DNA of 64,000 nt from the NCBI GenBank assembly GCA_036924855.1, contig JBAGRP010000001.1, positions 2,108,001-2,172,000 on the forward strand, written 5' to 3'. The DNA is from Nitrobacteraceae bacterium AZCC 2146. Its GTDB lineage: Bacteria; Pseudomonadota; Alphaproteobacteria; Rhizobiales; Xanthobacteraceae. A program made the position numbers and the translations under genes. Numbering within the stretch: the stretch's first letter is position 1; each line of letters starts with the position of its first letter. The notes under the pieces were generated by a model. It did not search any database. It was not told the DNA's origin and saw only the letters and a program-made list of their open reading frames with translations. Positions 56,027-64,000 of the stretch are shown one piece after another.

Positions 56027-57271
56027 TCAGACCGCCTGCACGGCCCGGCTGCGCCGCTGCACCCGCGATGCCGCCAGCACCAGCAGTCCCGCGCCAGCGA
56101 CCGACCAGCACGCCACCGGTGCCCAGTGCAGCAATGGCGCGTAGTCCGGCAGTTTCTGCAAGCCACCGGCAACCGCGGCCAGCCGCGCAAAGGTCGCCAG
56201 CGCCAGCGCGGAAAACACCAGGCCGACCACCTTGCCTTCGGCACCGGTCTCGCCGATCGCCAGCGCCGCCGACACCGCGCTCATCAGCATGCAGCCCCAC
56301 GCCGCGCCGGCGATGAACTGCGTCACGATCAGCATGTTGAGGCTGCCGGCCATCTCCGCGCCGATCACGGCGACGGCGCCAAGCAGACCCGCGACACCCA
56401 TCACGACCAATCCGCCACGGCGCCGGGTGACGACGCTGGCCGGAAACATCGCGATGTTGAAGCCTATCCAGAACACCGGCATCAGCCATTCCAGATCCGC
56501 CGGTTTGGCGAAACGCAGGAAGAACGGTGCGCTGTTGATGCTGAAATGCAATTGATAGCCGAGTGCGAGGATGACCATGGAGGCGATGAACATCACCGGC
56601 ACGCGGCCGAGCGGTCTTGTCGGCGGCGCCGTGCGGCCCGGGCGCGCCGCCGCCTGCACCAGACCGCGCTCGACCCGTGACAACGCCAGCGCCACCAATA
56701 GCAACACCACGCTGGAGATGATGAAGGGCAACCGTGCATCGGTATCGCGCAGCACCACGCCGAGATAGGGCGACAGCGCACCGGCGACGCCATAGCCGAG
56801 CATCACCAGCGCTGCCAGAAACGGCCGCGACGGCCGCGCGCTGTATTTGCCGAGCAGCGTCAGCGGCGGCGCACGCAGCGCCGACGAGGTGATGGCCCAG
56901 ACCGCGATCAGCGCAATCAATGCGGCCTGCGCGTTCGGACCACCACCGGCGACGAACGGCAGCGCGATGAACACTGCGCAGGAGATTGCGGTGAGCACAC
57001 CGACGACCATGCCTAGCCGGCCGACGACGCGCGAGATCCTGTCGGCGACGATGCCCATCGCGGTGTCGGTGACAGTGAAGATCAGTTGGTCCATCATCAG
57101 GATGAAAATGACGGCCGACGGAGCGATGCCGACATTGGCGGCGAGTTTTGGCAAATAGATCACGTAGACGGTCCACAGCAGCGTGAACACCAGTTGCAGC
57201 ACGGCGAGATAGACGCCGGCGCTGGTGCCGCTTGAGCTGATCGTATCGTCGGATCGTTCGAGATCGCTCAT
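56027..57271 (-). CDS. Major facilitator superfamily transporter
   Basis: A 414-residue membrane protein with about twelve hydrophobic segments and a polar break in the middle (RVERGLVQAAARPGRTAPPTRP). The loop after helix 2 (GIVADRISRVVGRLGMV) matches the MFS motif. The ATG at 57271 (MSDLERSD) follows GAGGG; an upstream ATG at 57292 adds seven residues. Substrate unknown. Confidence 0.87.
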   Translation of the reverse strand: MSDLERSDDTISSSGTSAGVYLAVLQLVFTLLWTVYVIYLPKLAANVGIAPSAVIFILMMDQLIFTVTDTAMGIVADRISRVVGRLGMVVGVLTAISCAVFIALPFVAGGGPNAQAALIALIAVWAITSSALRAPPLTLLGKYSARPSRPFLAALVMLGYGVAGALSPYLGVVLRDTDARLPFIISSVVLLLVALALSRVERGLVQAAARPGRTAPPTRPLGRVPVMFIASMVILALGYQLHFSINSAPFFLRFAKPADLEWLMPVFWIGFNIAMFPASVVTRRRGGLVVMGVAGLLGAVAVIGAEMAGSLNMLIVTQFIAGAAWGCMLMSAVSAALAIGETGAEGKVVGLVFSALALATFARLAAVAGGLQKLPDYAPLLHWAPVACWSVAGAGLLVLAASRVQRRSRAVQAV

Positions 57272-57376
57272 GATGCCCTCAAGCCGCAACATAGGACGGA
57301 CGCAACCCTGATGGAAAGCGGTCGCCCGACTGCGCGGCTTAATTGAGGCGGCACAATTGCCTAAACCACCTTGTGC

Positions 57377-58027
57377 CTAAACCACCTTGCGAAAAGTGAG
57401 ATTGATGCGCTGGCGGCCCATCACGGGGTGCTCCCCGTCGGCAAGCGGCGCAACGCCGTGAAAAGCCAGCCGCGCGGGGCCGCCCCACACTGCGATGTCG
57501 CCATGTGCGAGCCGAAAGCGCTTCGGCTTGTCGCTGCGCAAGAGTCCACCGAACATGAACGTCGCCGGCAGGCCAAGCGAGACCGAGACGATCGGCGCGC
57601 CGAGATCGAGTTCGTCCTTGTCCTGATGCAGCGACATCTTTGCGCCGGGTACATAGCGATTGACCAAGCATGCATCTGGCGCGAAGCCGTTGAAGCCGCC
57701 CTGCTCGGCCGCGCGTTCAGCGAGGTCGCGGAATGAGGACGGCATTGCGGGCCACTTCTGTCCGCTTTCCGGATCGATGCCATCATAGCGATAGCCCCGG
57801 CGATCGGTGACCCAGCCCTTGCTGCCGCAATTGGTCATCGCCACCGACATGGTGTGGCCGCCCGGCGTCACCATGTGGCGGAACGGCGCCTGCGCCACGA
57901 TGGCGCGCAGGTCCGCGATCACATCCGCTTCGCTCGCGGCGAAGAAGCCGCGCAGCAATACCGCGCCTTCCGCCATCGTCTCCTGCGCGGGCTGGGGATC
58001 AGCGAGTCCCGCAAACAGATCTGGCAT
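57377..58027 (-). CDS. alkB: AlkB-type alpha-ketoglutarate-dependent DNA repair dioxygenase
   Basis: A 216-residue Fe(II)/2-oxoglutarate dioxygenase that reverses alkylation of DNA or RNA bases. The metal ligands are His-x-Asp in SLHQDKDELD and the distal His in LAFHGVAPLADG. The 2-oxoglutarate-binding arginines are in RINLTFRKVV, and the substrate-lid region (MTNCGSKGWVTDRRGYRYD) matches AlkB. It lies nine bases after another 2OG oxygenase on the same strand. No ada gene is present in the window. Confidence 0.94.
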   Translation of the reverse strand: MPDLFAGLADPQPAQETMAEGAVLLRGFFAASEADVIADLRAIVAQAPFRHMVTPGGHTMSVAMTNCGSKGWVTDRRGYRYDGIDPESGQKWPAMPSSFRDLAERAAEQGGFNGFAPDACLVNRYVPGAKMSLHQDKDELDLGAPIVSVSLGLPATFMFGGLLRSDKPKRFRLAHGDIAVWGGPARLAFHGVAPLADGEHPVMGRQRINLTFRKVV

Positions 58028-58036
58028 TCCTACCGT

Positions 58037-58792
58037 TCACTTCGCGTCGTGAAAAATCACACCAACAGTATGGCGGTGGCCGGATCGGAGCCGGCTGACG
58101 CCATGGCGCAGATTAACACGATAGAAGCCGCGGGTGCCCTGCACAGGCCTGTGATGCACAGCAAAAACCACCGCATCGCCACGGCGCAGCGGCACCACTT
58201 CGGGTCGCGACTGCATCCGCGGCCGCTGCTCGGTCAGAACGAATTCACCGCCGGTGAAATCCTCGCCGGGCTCCGAGAGCAGGATCGCCACCTGCAGCGG
58301 AAAGACGTGCTCGCCATAGAGGTCCTGATGCAGGCAGTTGTAGTCGTCCTTGCCATATTGCAGCAGCAGCGGCGTCGGCCGAGTTTGCCCGGCATCGTGA
58401 CAGCGCTTCAGGAACGCGGCGTGATCCGCGGGATAGCGGATATCGATGCCCATCGCTTCGTTCCAGCGATTGGCGACCTGCCTCAACGGCGCATACAGCG
58501 CCGGGCGCAGCTCCGCGATCAGGTCCGGCAGCGGATAGGAAAAATACTTGTACTCGCCGCGGCCGAAGCCATGGCGGCCCATCACGACGCGACTACGGAA
58601 GCGGGTATCGTCGGGATAGAGCGACGCCAGCGCGTAGCATTCGTCGGAGGAGAGCAGTCCTTCGATGACAGCACAGCCCCGCGCATCGAGGTCGCGGCCG
58701 AGTTGCGTCCAGTCGATGGCATCGATGCGTGACAGCGTCGATCGCGCGGGCGCGATATTCGCGCGTCGTGCCTTGCCTGCGAGAGAAACCAT
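58037..58792 (-). CDS. 2-oxoglutarate/Fe(II) oxygenase (prolyl-hydroxylase-like)
   Basis: A 251-residue protein with a double-stranded beta-helix oxygenase core. The first metal pair is in YNCLHQDLYGEHVFPLQ and the distal part in GFYRVNLRHGVSRLRSGHRHTVG. The family is found beside alkB in other bacteria, as I recall, but its substrate has not been shown. The gene is upstream of alkB with a nine-base gap, so the two are almost certainly co-transcribed. Confidence 0.88.
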   Translation of the reverse strand: MVSLAGKARRANIAPARSTLSRIDAIDWTQLGRDLDARGCAVIEGLLSSDECYALASLYPDDTRFRSRVVMGRHGFGRGEYKYFSYPLPDLIAELRPALYAPLRQVANRWNEAMGIDIRYPADHAAFLKRCHDAGQTRPTPLLLQYGKDDYNCLHQDLYGEHVFPLQVAILLSEPGEDFTGGEFVLTEQRPRMQSRPEVVPLRRGDAVVFAVHHRPVQGTRGFYRVNLRHGVSRLRSGHRHTVGVIFHDAK

Positions 58793-58905
58793 CCAACCGC
58801 CTCCGTCATCCGGCCGCGATCATGATGTCATGGCCTGTCGGGCCAAGTTGAGAAATTCGGATGGTTTGGGCCACCCGATTTCCGAGAGGGCGGTGGCCCC
58901 AAGGT

Positions 58906-59055
58906 GTCATTCCGGGATGCGCCTTCGTCGGCGATAGCCGGCGGAAGGCGCAGACCCGGAATCCCGACCTGCTCGGGCTCCTCGGGATTCCGGGTTCGCT
59001 CGCAGCTGACGCTGCTCGCGCCCTCAGGCGCGCCAATTGGCGCGCCGGGGAATGA
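58906..59055. repeat. Palindromic intergenic repeat, family A copy 5
   Basis: GTCATTCCGGGATGCGCC on the left pairs with CGCCGGGGAATGAC on the right; inner arms are CAGACCCGGAATCCCGA and TCGGGATTCCGGGTTCG. A further GCGCGCCAATTGGCGCGCC palindrome sits near 59026-59044. It lies between the 2OG oxygenase and DUF2848 genes. Confidence 0.88.
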
Positions 59056-59070
59056 CAAGAAGAGGTCGTG

Positions 59071-59760
59071 TCAGCCCAGCACCGGCAGCGTCACGACGTC
59101 GTAGCCGGACTTGATGCTGCGCTTCAGGACGGGGTCTTCGATCTCGTAGTCGAAGCGCGTCGCCGGGCGGATGCCGCCCTTGGCGGCAAAGGTGCCGCCG
59201 AACATCGCGGTGCCTTCGGGCAGTATCACGCCACCAAAGCCCTTCTTGATCAGATCGGCGACCGGCAGCATGCCGCTGAGCGTGCCTTCCTGATAGAGCA
59301 CGCGAGTGCCGTCGATCGTGGCCCAGGAGCGCAGGATGATCTGGTCCCAGTGGCCTTCGACCTCGGCGAGATCCCAGACCACCGGCGCGACCGGCTTGTC
59401 GCACATCTGCTTGGAGACGGTGATGTTGTAGGTCTCGACCTTGCGGTCGGTATGGTCGGAGCCGACGCCGACATAGGTCTTGCCCTTCGCAGCGAGCAGG
59501 AAGAATTCGACCTCACCCGACGAATCCATACCTGTGCATTCGATGCTGCCGTCGGTAGTAAAGCGGCGCGCCGAGCAGCGATAGTAGATCGGCGTCGAGG
59601 CCGGCGGGGCAATACCGAGTTCCTCGAGCTCCTTGATGTGCTTGTCGCGGGCGACGGGATCGCGGCCGGTCCAGCCGGCAATCACGCCTTGCGTGATCGA
59701 GAGGGTCAGCGGCGTCTTCGTGCCCTTGGCGTCCAGCGTGAACGCGATGTCGATGCTCAT
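59071..59760 (-). CDS. DUF2848 family protein
   Basis: A 229-residue protein matching DUF2848, with blocks GWTGRDPVARDKHIKELEELG, YVGVGSDHTDRKVE and FGGTFAAKGGIRPA. The overall pattern resembles fumarylacetoacetate hydrolase-like domains, but the catalytic role is unknown. It lies 43 bp downstream of an amidase on the same strand, a pairing I recall from other proteobacteria. Confidence 0.85.
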   Translation of the reverse strand: MSIDIAFTLDAKGTKTPLTLSITQGVIAGWTGRDPVARDKHIKELEELGIAPPASTPIYYRCSARRFTTDGSIECTGMDSSGEVEFFLLAAKGKTYVGVGSDHTDRKVETYNITVSKQMCDKPVAPVVWDLAEVEGHWDQIILRSWATIDGTRVLYQEGTLSGMLPVADLIKKGFGGVILPEGTAMFGGTFAAKGGIRPATRFDYEIEDPVLKRSIKSGYDVVTLPVLG

Positions 59761-59803
59761 GTCGTATTCCCTTGAAGATCAGCGAGAGAGGTGGAGAGAA
59801 CGA

Positions 59804-61153
59804 TTAGCCGCGGACGGCCGTTTCCATGCCGGCGGCGAGTTCGAAGATGCGGCGGTCGGAGCCGGCGGCGCCGGCCAGCATCAGGCCGACCGGAGCGTCG
59901 CCATCGCGATGGATCGGCAGCGAGATGGCGCAGCCGTCGATCATGTTGATCAGCGTGCAGTTGCGCAGCGACATGATGTTGGCTTTCGCGAACACCTTGT
60001 CGTCCTTCATGTCGGCAATGGCCGGCGGCGTGATGGCGGCGGTCGGCAGCACCAGCGCATCATAGGGCGCGAGGCGCTTTTCAATGCGGGCGATCATGGA
60101 GCGCCGGGCGCCAAACAGGTCGATGTAGTCGGCGGCGCTCATGCTTTCGCCGCGCAGGATGCGCACGGAAACGCGGGGATCGTAGACGTCACCCTTGCTG
60201 GCGATCAGATAGCGATGCCAGGCATAGCTCTCGGCCGCGGTAAAGCCACCCTTGGCGCTCATCGGCCCGATGTCGAGGAATTCCGGCACTTCAATGCGTT
60301 CGATCAACGCGCCTTTGTCCGCGAGCTTCTTCAGCGCGCGTTCGAAGGTCTCGGCAACGACCGGATCGAGATCGTCCATCGCAATGGTGGTTGGCACCGC
60401 CAGCCGCATGCCCTTGATCGGACGCGGCGCGAGCGGCACCCATGTTTCATTGGCCAGCACCGAATCGAGCACGGCGCAGCACGCAACGCTGCGCGCCAGC
60501 GGTCCGATGCTGTCGAGCGTGGAGGACAACGGCACCGCGCCGTCGAGCGGCACGCGGCGCTGGGTAGGCTTGTAGCCGACGATGCCGTTGAAGGCCGCGG
60601 GAATCCGGCAGGAGCCGCCGGTGTCGGTGCCGAGCGCGCCATGGGCCATACCGTCGAGCACGGAGACGGCGGCGCCCGAGGACGAGCCGCCCGGTACATG
60701 GCCGACGTCGCGCTTGTACTGCCCCTTCGGCGTGCCGTAATGCGGATTGGTGCCGATGCCGGAATAGGCGAATTCGACCATGTTGGTGCGGCCGATCACC
60801 ACGAAGCCGGCGGCGCGCAACCGCGCCACCGCGGGGGCATCGACAACTGCCGGCGCGGAATCCTCCAGCGCGCGCGAGCCCGCGCGGGTGACCTGGCCCC
60901 TGATGTCGAACAGATCCTTGATCGAGATCGGAATGCCCGCAAACGGCGACGGCGCGGCATTAGCCGCGCGCAATTTGTCCATCGCCTCGGCTGCGGCGAT
61001 CACAGCGTCCTTGTCGACGTGAATGAAGGTACGCTCGCCCTCGCCTTTCGGATCGGCGATTTTGGCCAGGCAGGCCTCGACCAGCTTGCGGGACGTGGTG
61101 CGGCCGGCGGCGAGATCGTCGGCCAGGCTGGCGAGGGTGGGCTGCGTTGTCAT
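59804..61153 (-). CDS. Amidase (amidase-signature family)
   Basis: A 449-residue amide hydrolase with the Ser-cisSer-Lys triad: Lys79 (IPISIKDLFD), the cis-Ser in GGSSSGAA (about Ser158) and nucleophile Ser181 (TDTGGSCRIPAAF). It may hydrolyse a small amide or act on an allophanate-like compound. It sits in a leftward unit with two AtuA-related genes upstream and DUF2848 downstream. It is not a GatA, since gatB and gatC are absent and the C-terminus is short. Confidence 0.92.
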   Translation of the reverse strand: MTTQPTLASLADDLAAGRTTSRKLVEACLAKIADPKGEGERTFIHVDKDAVIAAAEAMDKLRAANAAPSPFAGIPISIKDLFDIRGQVTRAGSRALEDSAPAVVDAPAVARLRAAGFVVIGRTNMVEFAYSGIGTNPHYGTPKGQYKRDVGHVPGGSSSGAAVSVLDGMAHGALGTDTGGSCRIPAAFNGIVGYKPTQRRVPLDGAVPLSSTLDSIGPLARSVACCAVLDSVLANETWVPLAPRPIKGMRLAVPTTIAMDDLDPVVAETFERALKKLADKGALIERIEVPEFLDIGPMSAKGGFTAAESYAWHRYLIASKGDVYDPRVSVRILRGESMSAADYIDLFGARRSMIARIEKRLAPYDALVLPTAAITPPAIADMKDDKVFAKANIMSLRNCTLINMIDGCAISLPIHRDGDAPVGLMLAGAAGSDRRIFELAAGMETAVRG

Positions 61154-61192
61154 ATCGCGGTGTCCTGTTTCAGGCCGGACCGACCTTGTCGA

Positions 61193-61525
61193 TCACGGCG
61201 CCGGGTCGGTATCGCCGAAACCGTCGTCGATTTCCAGATCGAGCAGCGCGGAGCTCAGCGATTTGCCATGCGCATCGAGCGCCAGCGACCGCGTCACGCC
61301 GCCGCCAAGCGCCTGATCCATCACGAAATTCAGTGCGGCGATATTCGGCAGTTCGTAGCGAACCACCGTACCCGCCACCACGCCGGCAAACAACGCCTTC
61401 ACGCGCTCGCTGGTCACCTGCGACAATAGCAACGGATAAAGCTTTTCGTCAAAGGCAATTACGGAGATGTTGGAGATATTGCCCTTGTCGCCGGTGCGGG
61501 AATGGGCGATGTCGCGCAGCTTCAT
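61193..61525 (-). CDS. AtuA-related protein (AtuA C-terminal domain type)
   Basis: A 110-residue protein beginning MKLRDIAHSRTGDKGNISNISVIAF, typical of the small domain that forms the C-terminus of larger AtuA proteins. Here it is a separate gene, two bases downstream of the large DUF1446 gene. The two very likely form one enzyme or complex. Confidence 0.86.
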   Translation of the reverse strand: MKLRDIAHSRTGDKGNISNISVIAFDEKLYPLLLSQVTSERVKALFAGVVAGTVVRYELPNIAALNFVMDQALGGGVTRSLALDAHGKSLSSALLDLEIDDGFGDTDPAP

Positions 61526-61527
61526 GG

Positions 61528-62868
61528 TCAGGCCTCCACGAATTTGATGGAGGGCTTTGCGAGATCGCGCGGCAGCAGCACGGATGCCACTGCAACCACG
61601 TCGCGTGCGGATTTGGTGACACCACCACCCGCGGCAGGGCCGTTGGTGTAGAGCGTCTCCACCTCGTTGCCGATCCGCACCGCCTCGCGCAGGTTTTCGG
61701 TGCGGCCGGTGACGCGGACGCGGACCTCATAAGGCTCGCCGGCGCGGGCGGCGAGGTCGGCGCCGTGCAGAGAATCGATGCCGATCAGTTCGAACCGGGT
61801 TTCGCTGGTCGCCACGCCGGTGAGCTGCATTCGCTCGCGGACGATGTCCAGCGCCAGCCGCCCGCGCGCGACCGCACCGGGACCGGCATAGGAGATCTGC
61901 CCCTCACCGATATAGCTGTCGACATAGCCAACCGAGACTTTCAGCGTGTCGGTGCGCTGCGTGCCGCGGCCGCCGCTGACGCGAACGCGGTCCGGCGCGA
62001 TCTCTTCAATTTTGACTTGCGAAAAGTCTGCCACCACATCGGGCTGGATGTAGCGTTTGGGATCGTGCACCTCGTAGAGCAACTGCTCCTTGCAGGTCGC
62101 CGAGGTTACCGCACCACCGGAGCCGACGACCTTGGTGATGACCAGCGATCCGTCCTCGCTGACCTCGCCGATCGGGAAACCGAGCCGCGCGAGGCCATGT
62201 ACATCCTTGAAGCCGGGATCGGCGAAATAGCCGCCGGTGATCTGTCCCGCGCATTCCAAGAGATGGCCGGCGACGGTGCCCTGCCCCAGCAAATTCCAGT
62301 CGTCCATCGCCCAGCCGAACGCATGGATCATCGGCGCCAGAAACAGCGCGGGATCCGACGCGCGGCCGGTGATGACAATATCGGCGCCGGCGTTCAATGC
62401 CTCCGCCATCGGCGCGACGCCGAGATAGGCATTGGCCGACAGCACGCGATTGCCGAGCTGGCGCATGGTTCCGTCGATCTCCAGCATCGGAAGGTCGCTG
62501 TCCTTGCAGGCGTCGAGCACGTCGTCGCCGACGACCGCCGCGATCTTCAGCGACGACAGCCCGAGCGATCTGGCGATTTCGGCGATCTTGCGCGCCGCCG
62601 CCACCGGATTGGCCGCGCCCATATTGGTGACGAGTTTGATGCCCTTGGCGGCGCAGATCGGCAGCACCGCGCGCATCCGCTCTTCGAGCAGCGGATCATA
62701 TCCGCCGTCGGGATTTTTCATCCGCGCCTGCTGCGCCAGCGCCACGGTGCGCTCACCCAGGCACTCGAAGACCAGGTACTGGATGTCGCCCTTTTCGGCG
62801 AGTTCGACCGCAGGCTCGATGCGATCGCCGGAATAGCCGGCACCGGAGCCGATCCTTATACTGCGCAA
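61528..62868 (-). CDS. DUF1446 / acyclic terpene utilisation AtuA-like protein
   Basis: A 446-residue DUF1446 protein (start IRIGSGAGYSGDRIEPAVELAEKGDIQYLVFECLGERT). AtuA takes part in degradation of citronellol-type acyclic terpenes in Pseudomonas, but most relatives are found with acyl-CoA enzymes and their reaction is not known. It is the first gene of the leftward unit and is divergent from the DUF35-thiolase pair. Confidence 0.87.
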   Translation of the reverse strand: MRSIRIGSGAGYSGDRIEPAVELAEKGDIQYLVFECLGERTVALAQQARMKNPDGGYDPLLEERMRAVLPICAAKGIKLVTNMGAANPVAAARKIAEIARSLGLSSLKIAAVVGDDVLDACKDSDLPMLEIDGTMRQLGNRVLSANAYLGVAPMAEALNAGADIVITGRASDPALFLAPMIHAFGWAMDDWNLLGQGTVAGHLLECAGQITGGYFADPGFKDVHGLARLGFPIGEVSEDGSLVITKVVGSGGAVTSATCKEQLLYEVHDPKRYIQPDVVADFSQVKIEEIAPDRVRVSGGRGTQRTDTLKVSVGYVDSYIGEGQISYAGPGAVARGRLALDIVRERMQLTGVATSETRFELIGIDSLHGADLAARAGEPYEVRVRVTGRTENLREAVRIGNEVETLYTNGPAAGGGVTKSARDVVAVASVLLPRDLAKPSIKFVEA

Positions 62869-63077
62869 AATAGTCTCGGCATGTTCGCTCCGCGGAATTT
62901 TGAACTAGCCTACCCCGTCTGGTTGCAGCTGTACAAGCATCACGCTTTTTCCGCTGCGCGGTGAGCAGATACGGCCATGCAGCGGCGGCGCTGGACCGTT
63001 GACGCCGGAACGTGGAATGTCCATCAAGACCACAACGAGCGGGGCCGATGTCCCCGCCTTAGGGAGAGAACGACGAC

Positions 63078-63491
63078 ATGGCCGAACCTGCGCGCGCGCG
63101 CCCGAAACCGACACCGGAAACCCAGCATTTCTGGGATGGCACGCAATCCGGCGAACTGCGCCTGCAGCGCTGCGACGACTGCGCCAACGTTTATTTTCCG
63201 CCGCGCCCGTTTTGTCCCTCCTGCGCCTCACGTAAGGTCAGCATCTTCAAGGCCTCCGGCAAGGCGACGCTGTACAGCTACGTCATCAACCATCGGCCCG
63301 CCGCCCCCGGTTTCACGCCGCCCTATGCGATTGCCGTGGTCGAACTCGAGGAAGGCCCGCGGATGATGAGCAACATCATCGATTGTCCGCAGACCCCGGA
63401 GGCGCTCGAACTCGACATGAAGCTCGAAGTCGCGTTCGAGAAGCTCGACGACAAGATCACCCTTCCCCAGTTCCGTCCGGCGAAAGGCTGA
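63078..63491 (+). CDS. DUF35 OB-fold protein with zinc ribbon
   Basis: A 137-residue acyl-CoA-associated protein. An N-terminal rubredoxin-like zinc ribbon has Cys32-x2-Cys35 (LQRCDDCANVYF) and Cys46-x2-Cys49 (PFCPSCASRK), followed by an OB fold. Such proteins bind and assist SCP2-type thiolases or aldolases. The thiolase gene starts four bases after its stop. Confidence 0.91.
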   Translation: MAEPARARPKPTPETQHFWDGTQSGELRLQRCDDCANVYFPPRPFCPSCASRKVSIFKASGKATLYSYVINHRPAAPGFTPPYAIAVVELEEGPRMMSNIIDCPQTPEALELDMKLEVAFEKLDDKITLPQFRPAKG

Positions 63492-63495
63492 TACC

Positions 63496-64000
63496 ATGCG
63501 CAGAAACGCAGTCGCCGTCGTCGGCGCAGCCGAAACCACCGAACTCGGCGTCATTCCCAACATGTCGCAGTTGCAGTTGCATGCAGACGCGGCGCTCAAT
63601 GCGATCGCCGATGCCGGACTGAAGCTGTCCGATATCGATGGTATCGCCACCGCGGTGGAGACACCGCAGCAGATCGCACATTACCTCGGCATCACCCCGA
63701 CCTGGGTCGATGGCACCTCGGTGGGCGGCTGTTCGTTCATGCTGCATGTTCGCCACGCGGCCGCTGCGATCGAGGCCGGGCTGTGCAAGACCGTGCTGAT
63801 TACGCATGCCGAAAGCGGCAAGTCGATGATCGGCAAGCTGCCGCGCTCGATCCCCGCCGACAGCCTGCAGGGCCAGTTCGAGGCACCGTTCGGTGTCTAC
63901 GGTCCGCCGAGCATGTTTCCGATTCCGGTGCTGCGCTACATGAAGACCCACGGCATCACCCACGAGCAGATCGCCTCGGTGGCGGTGGTACAGCGCGAAT
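63496..64000 (+). CDS. Thiolase-like (SCP2-type) protein, N-terminal part
   Basis: The frame begins at ATG 63496 and runs off the window end; 168 residues are visible. It starts MRRNAVAVVGAAETTELG, as in SCP2-like acyl-CoA thiolases and lipid-transfer proteins. At the usual nucleophile loop the sequence is TSVGGCSFMLHV, so a Cys (residue 79) is present but in GGCS rather than the CSSG form of classical thiolases. Whether it is a true thiolase or a Ltp2-like retro-aldolase cannot be decided without the C-terminal half. Confidence 0.85.
   Translation, partial: MRRNAVAVVGAAETTELGVIPNMSQLQLHADAALNAIADAGLKLSDIDGIATAVETPQQIAHYLGITPTWVDGTSVGGCSFMLHVRHAAAAIEAGLCKTVLITHAESGKSMIGKLPRSIPADSLQGQFEAPFGVYGPPSMFPIPVLRYMKTHGITHEQIASVAVVQRE

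Noticed and set aside
40316..59055. CRISPR array suggested by repeated motifs
   Set aside because: Copies are kilobases apart, palindromic and separated by genes; there are no spacers and no cas genes.

Overview
The window is about 64 kb of GC-rich chromosome from an alphaproteobacterium of the Bradyrhizobium/Rhodopseudomonas group (Nitrobacteraceae). The main reasons are a full bacterial hopanoid locus with the C-2 methylase gene hpnP, a general-stress (EcfG-type) promoter motif in front of hpnP, several branched-chain-type ABC importers, and dispersed palindromic intergenic repeats of a kind I associate with Bradyrhizobium. No rRNA, tRNA, CRISPR array, insertion sequence or prophage was recognised. 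Family names come from reading the proteins, not from database searches.

Layout. 0-1.6 kb: the end of a cupredoxin gene, then an ECF sigma factor and its zinc-finger anti-sigma factor. 1.6-14.7 kb: hopanoid locus. hpnO (side-chain transaminase) and hpnN (RND-type hopanoid transporter) read leftward, ispH and hpnH read rightward, and hpnG-shc-hpnE-hpnD-hpnC read leftward as a tightly overlapped operon that makes squalene, cyclises it and matures the adenosylated side chain. A perfect 15-bp hairpin separates the convergent hpnH and hpnG. 15-16 kb: two small secreted proteins. 16.3-21.4 kb: an amidohydrolase with a three-gene NMT1/THI5-type ABC importer and a divergent LysR regulator.

21.4-28 kb: a second RND/MMPL exporter, then eutC, hpnP and eutB. 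hpnP sits between the two subunit genes of the B12-dependent ethanolamine ammonia-lyase and has its own stress promoter. 28-36 kb: an operon of a YhiN/HI0933-type flavoprotein, a transglutaminase-like protein, a circularly permuted ATP-grasp/alpha-E fusion, and a 1095-residue transglutaminase/DUF2126 protein. This set looks like a peptide-ligase plus peptidase system of unknown product and is the best candidate here for undescribed biology. 36-38.5 kb: a UxaA/GarD-type dehydratase, then a gene-free stretch holding a large repeat-like element.

38.5-47.8 kb: a nitroreductase; an orphan Bug/TctC binding protein with an HpcH/HpaI aldolase and an Ldh2-type dehydrogenase; and a branched-chain-type ABC importer whose permease LivM and ATPase LivG are fused. 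47.3-52.9 kb: the homoprotocatechuate (3,4-dihydroxyphenylacetate) meta-cleavage pathway, hpaR divergent from hpaH-F-E-D-G. The hydroxylase hpaBC is absent from the window, and the aldolase at 40.5 kb could supply the last step. 52.9-58.8 kb: a ThDP enzyme, a further ABC binding protein, an MFS carrier, and an AlkB/2OG-oxygenase pair. 59-64 kb: DUF2848, amidase and two AtuA-related genes leftward, and a DUF35-thiolase pair rightward that runs off the end.

From 40 kb onward the intergenic gaps carry five copies of one palindromic repeat family. A second family has two copies, at 38.4 and 51.9 kb.
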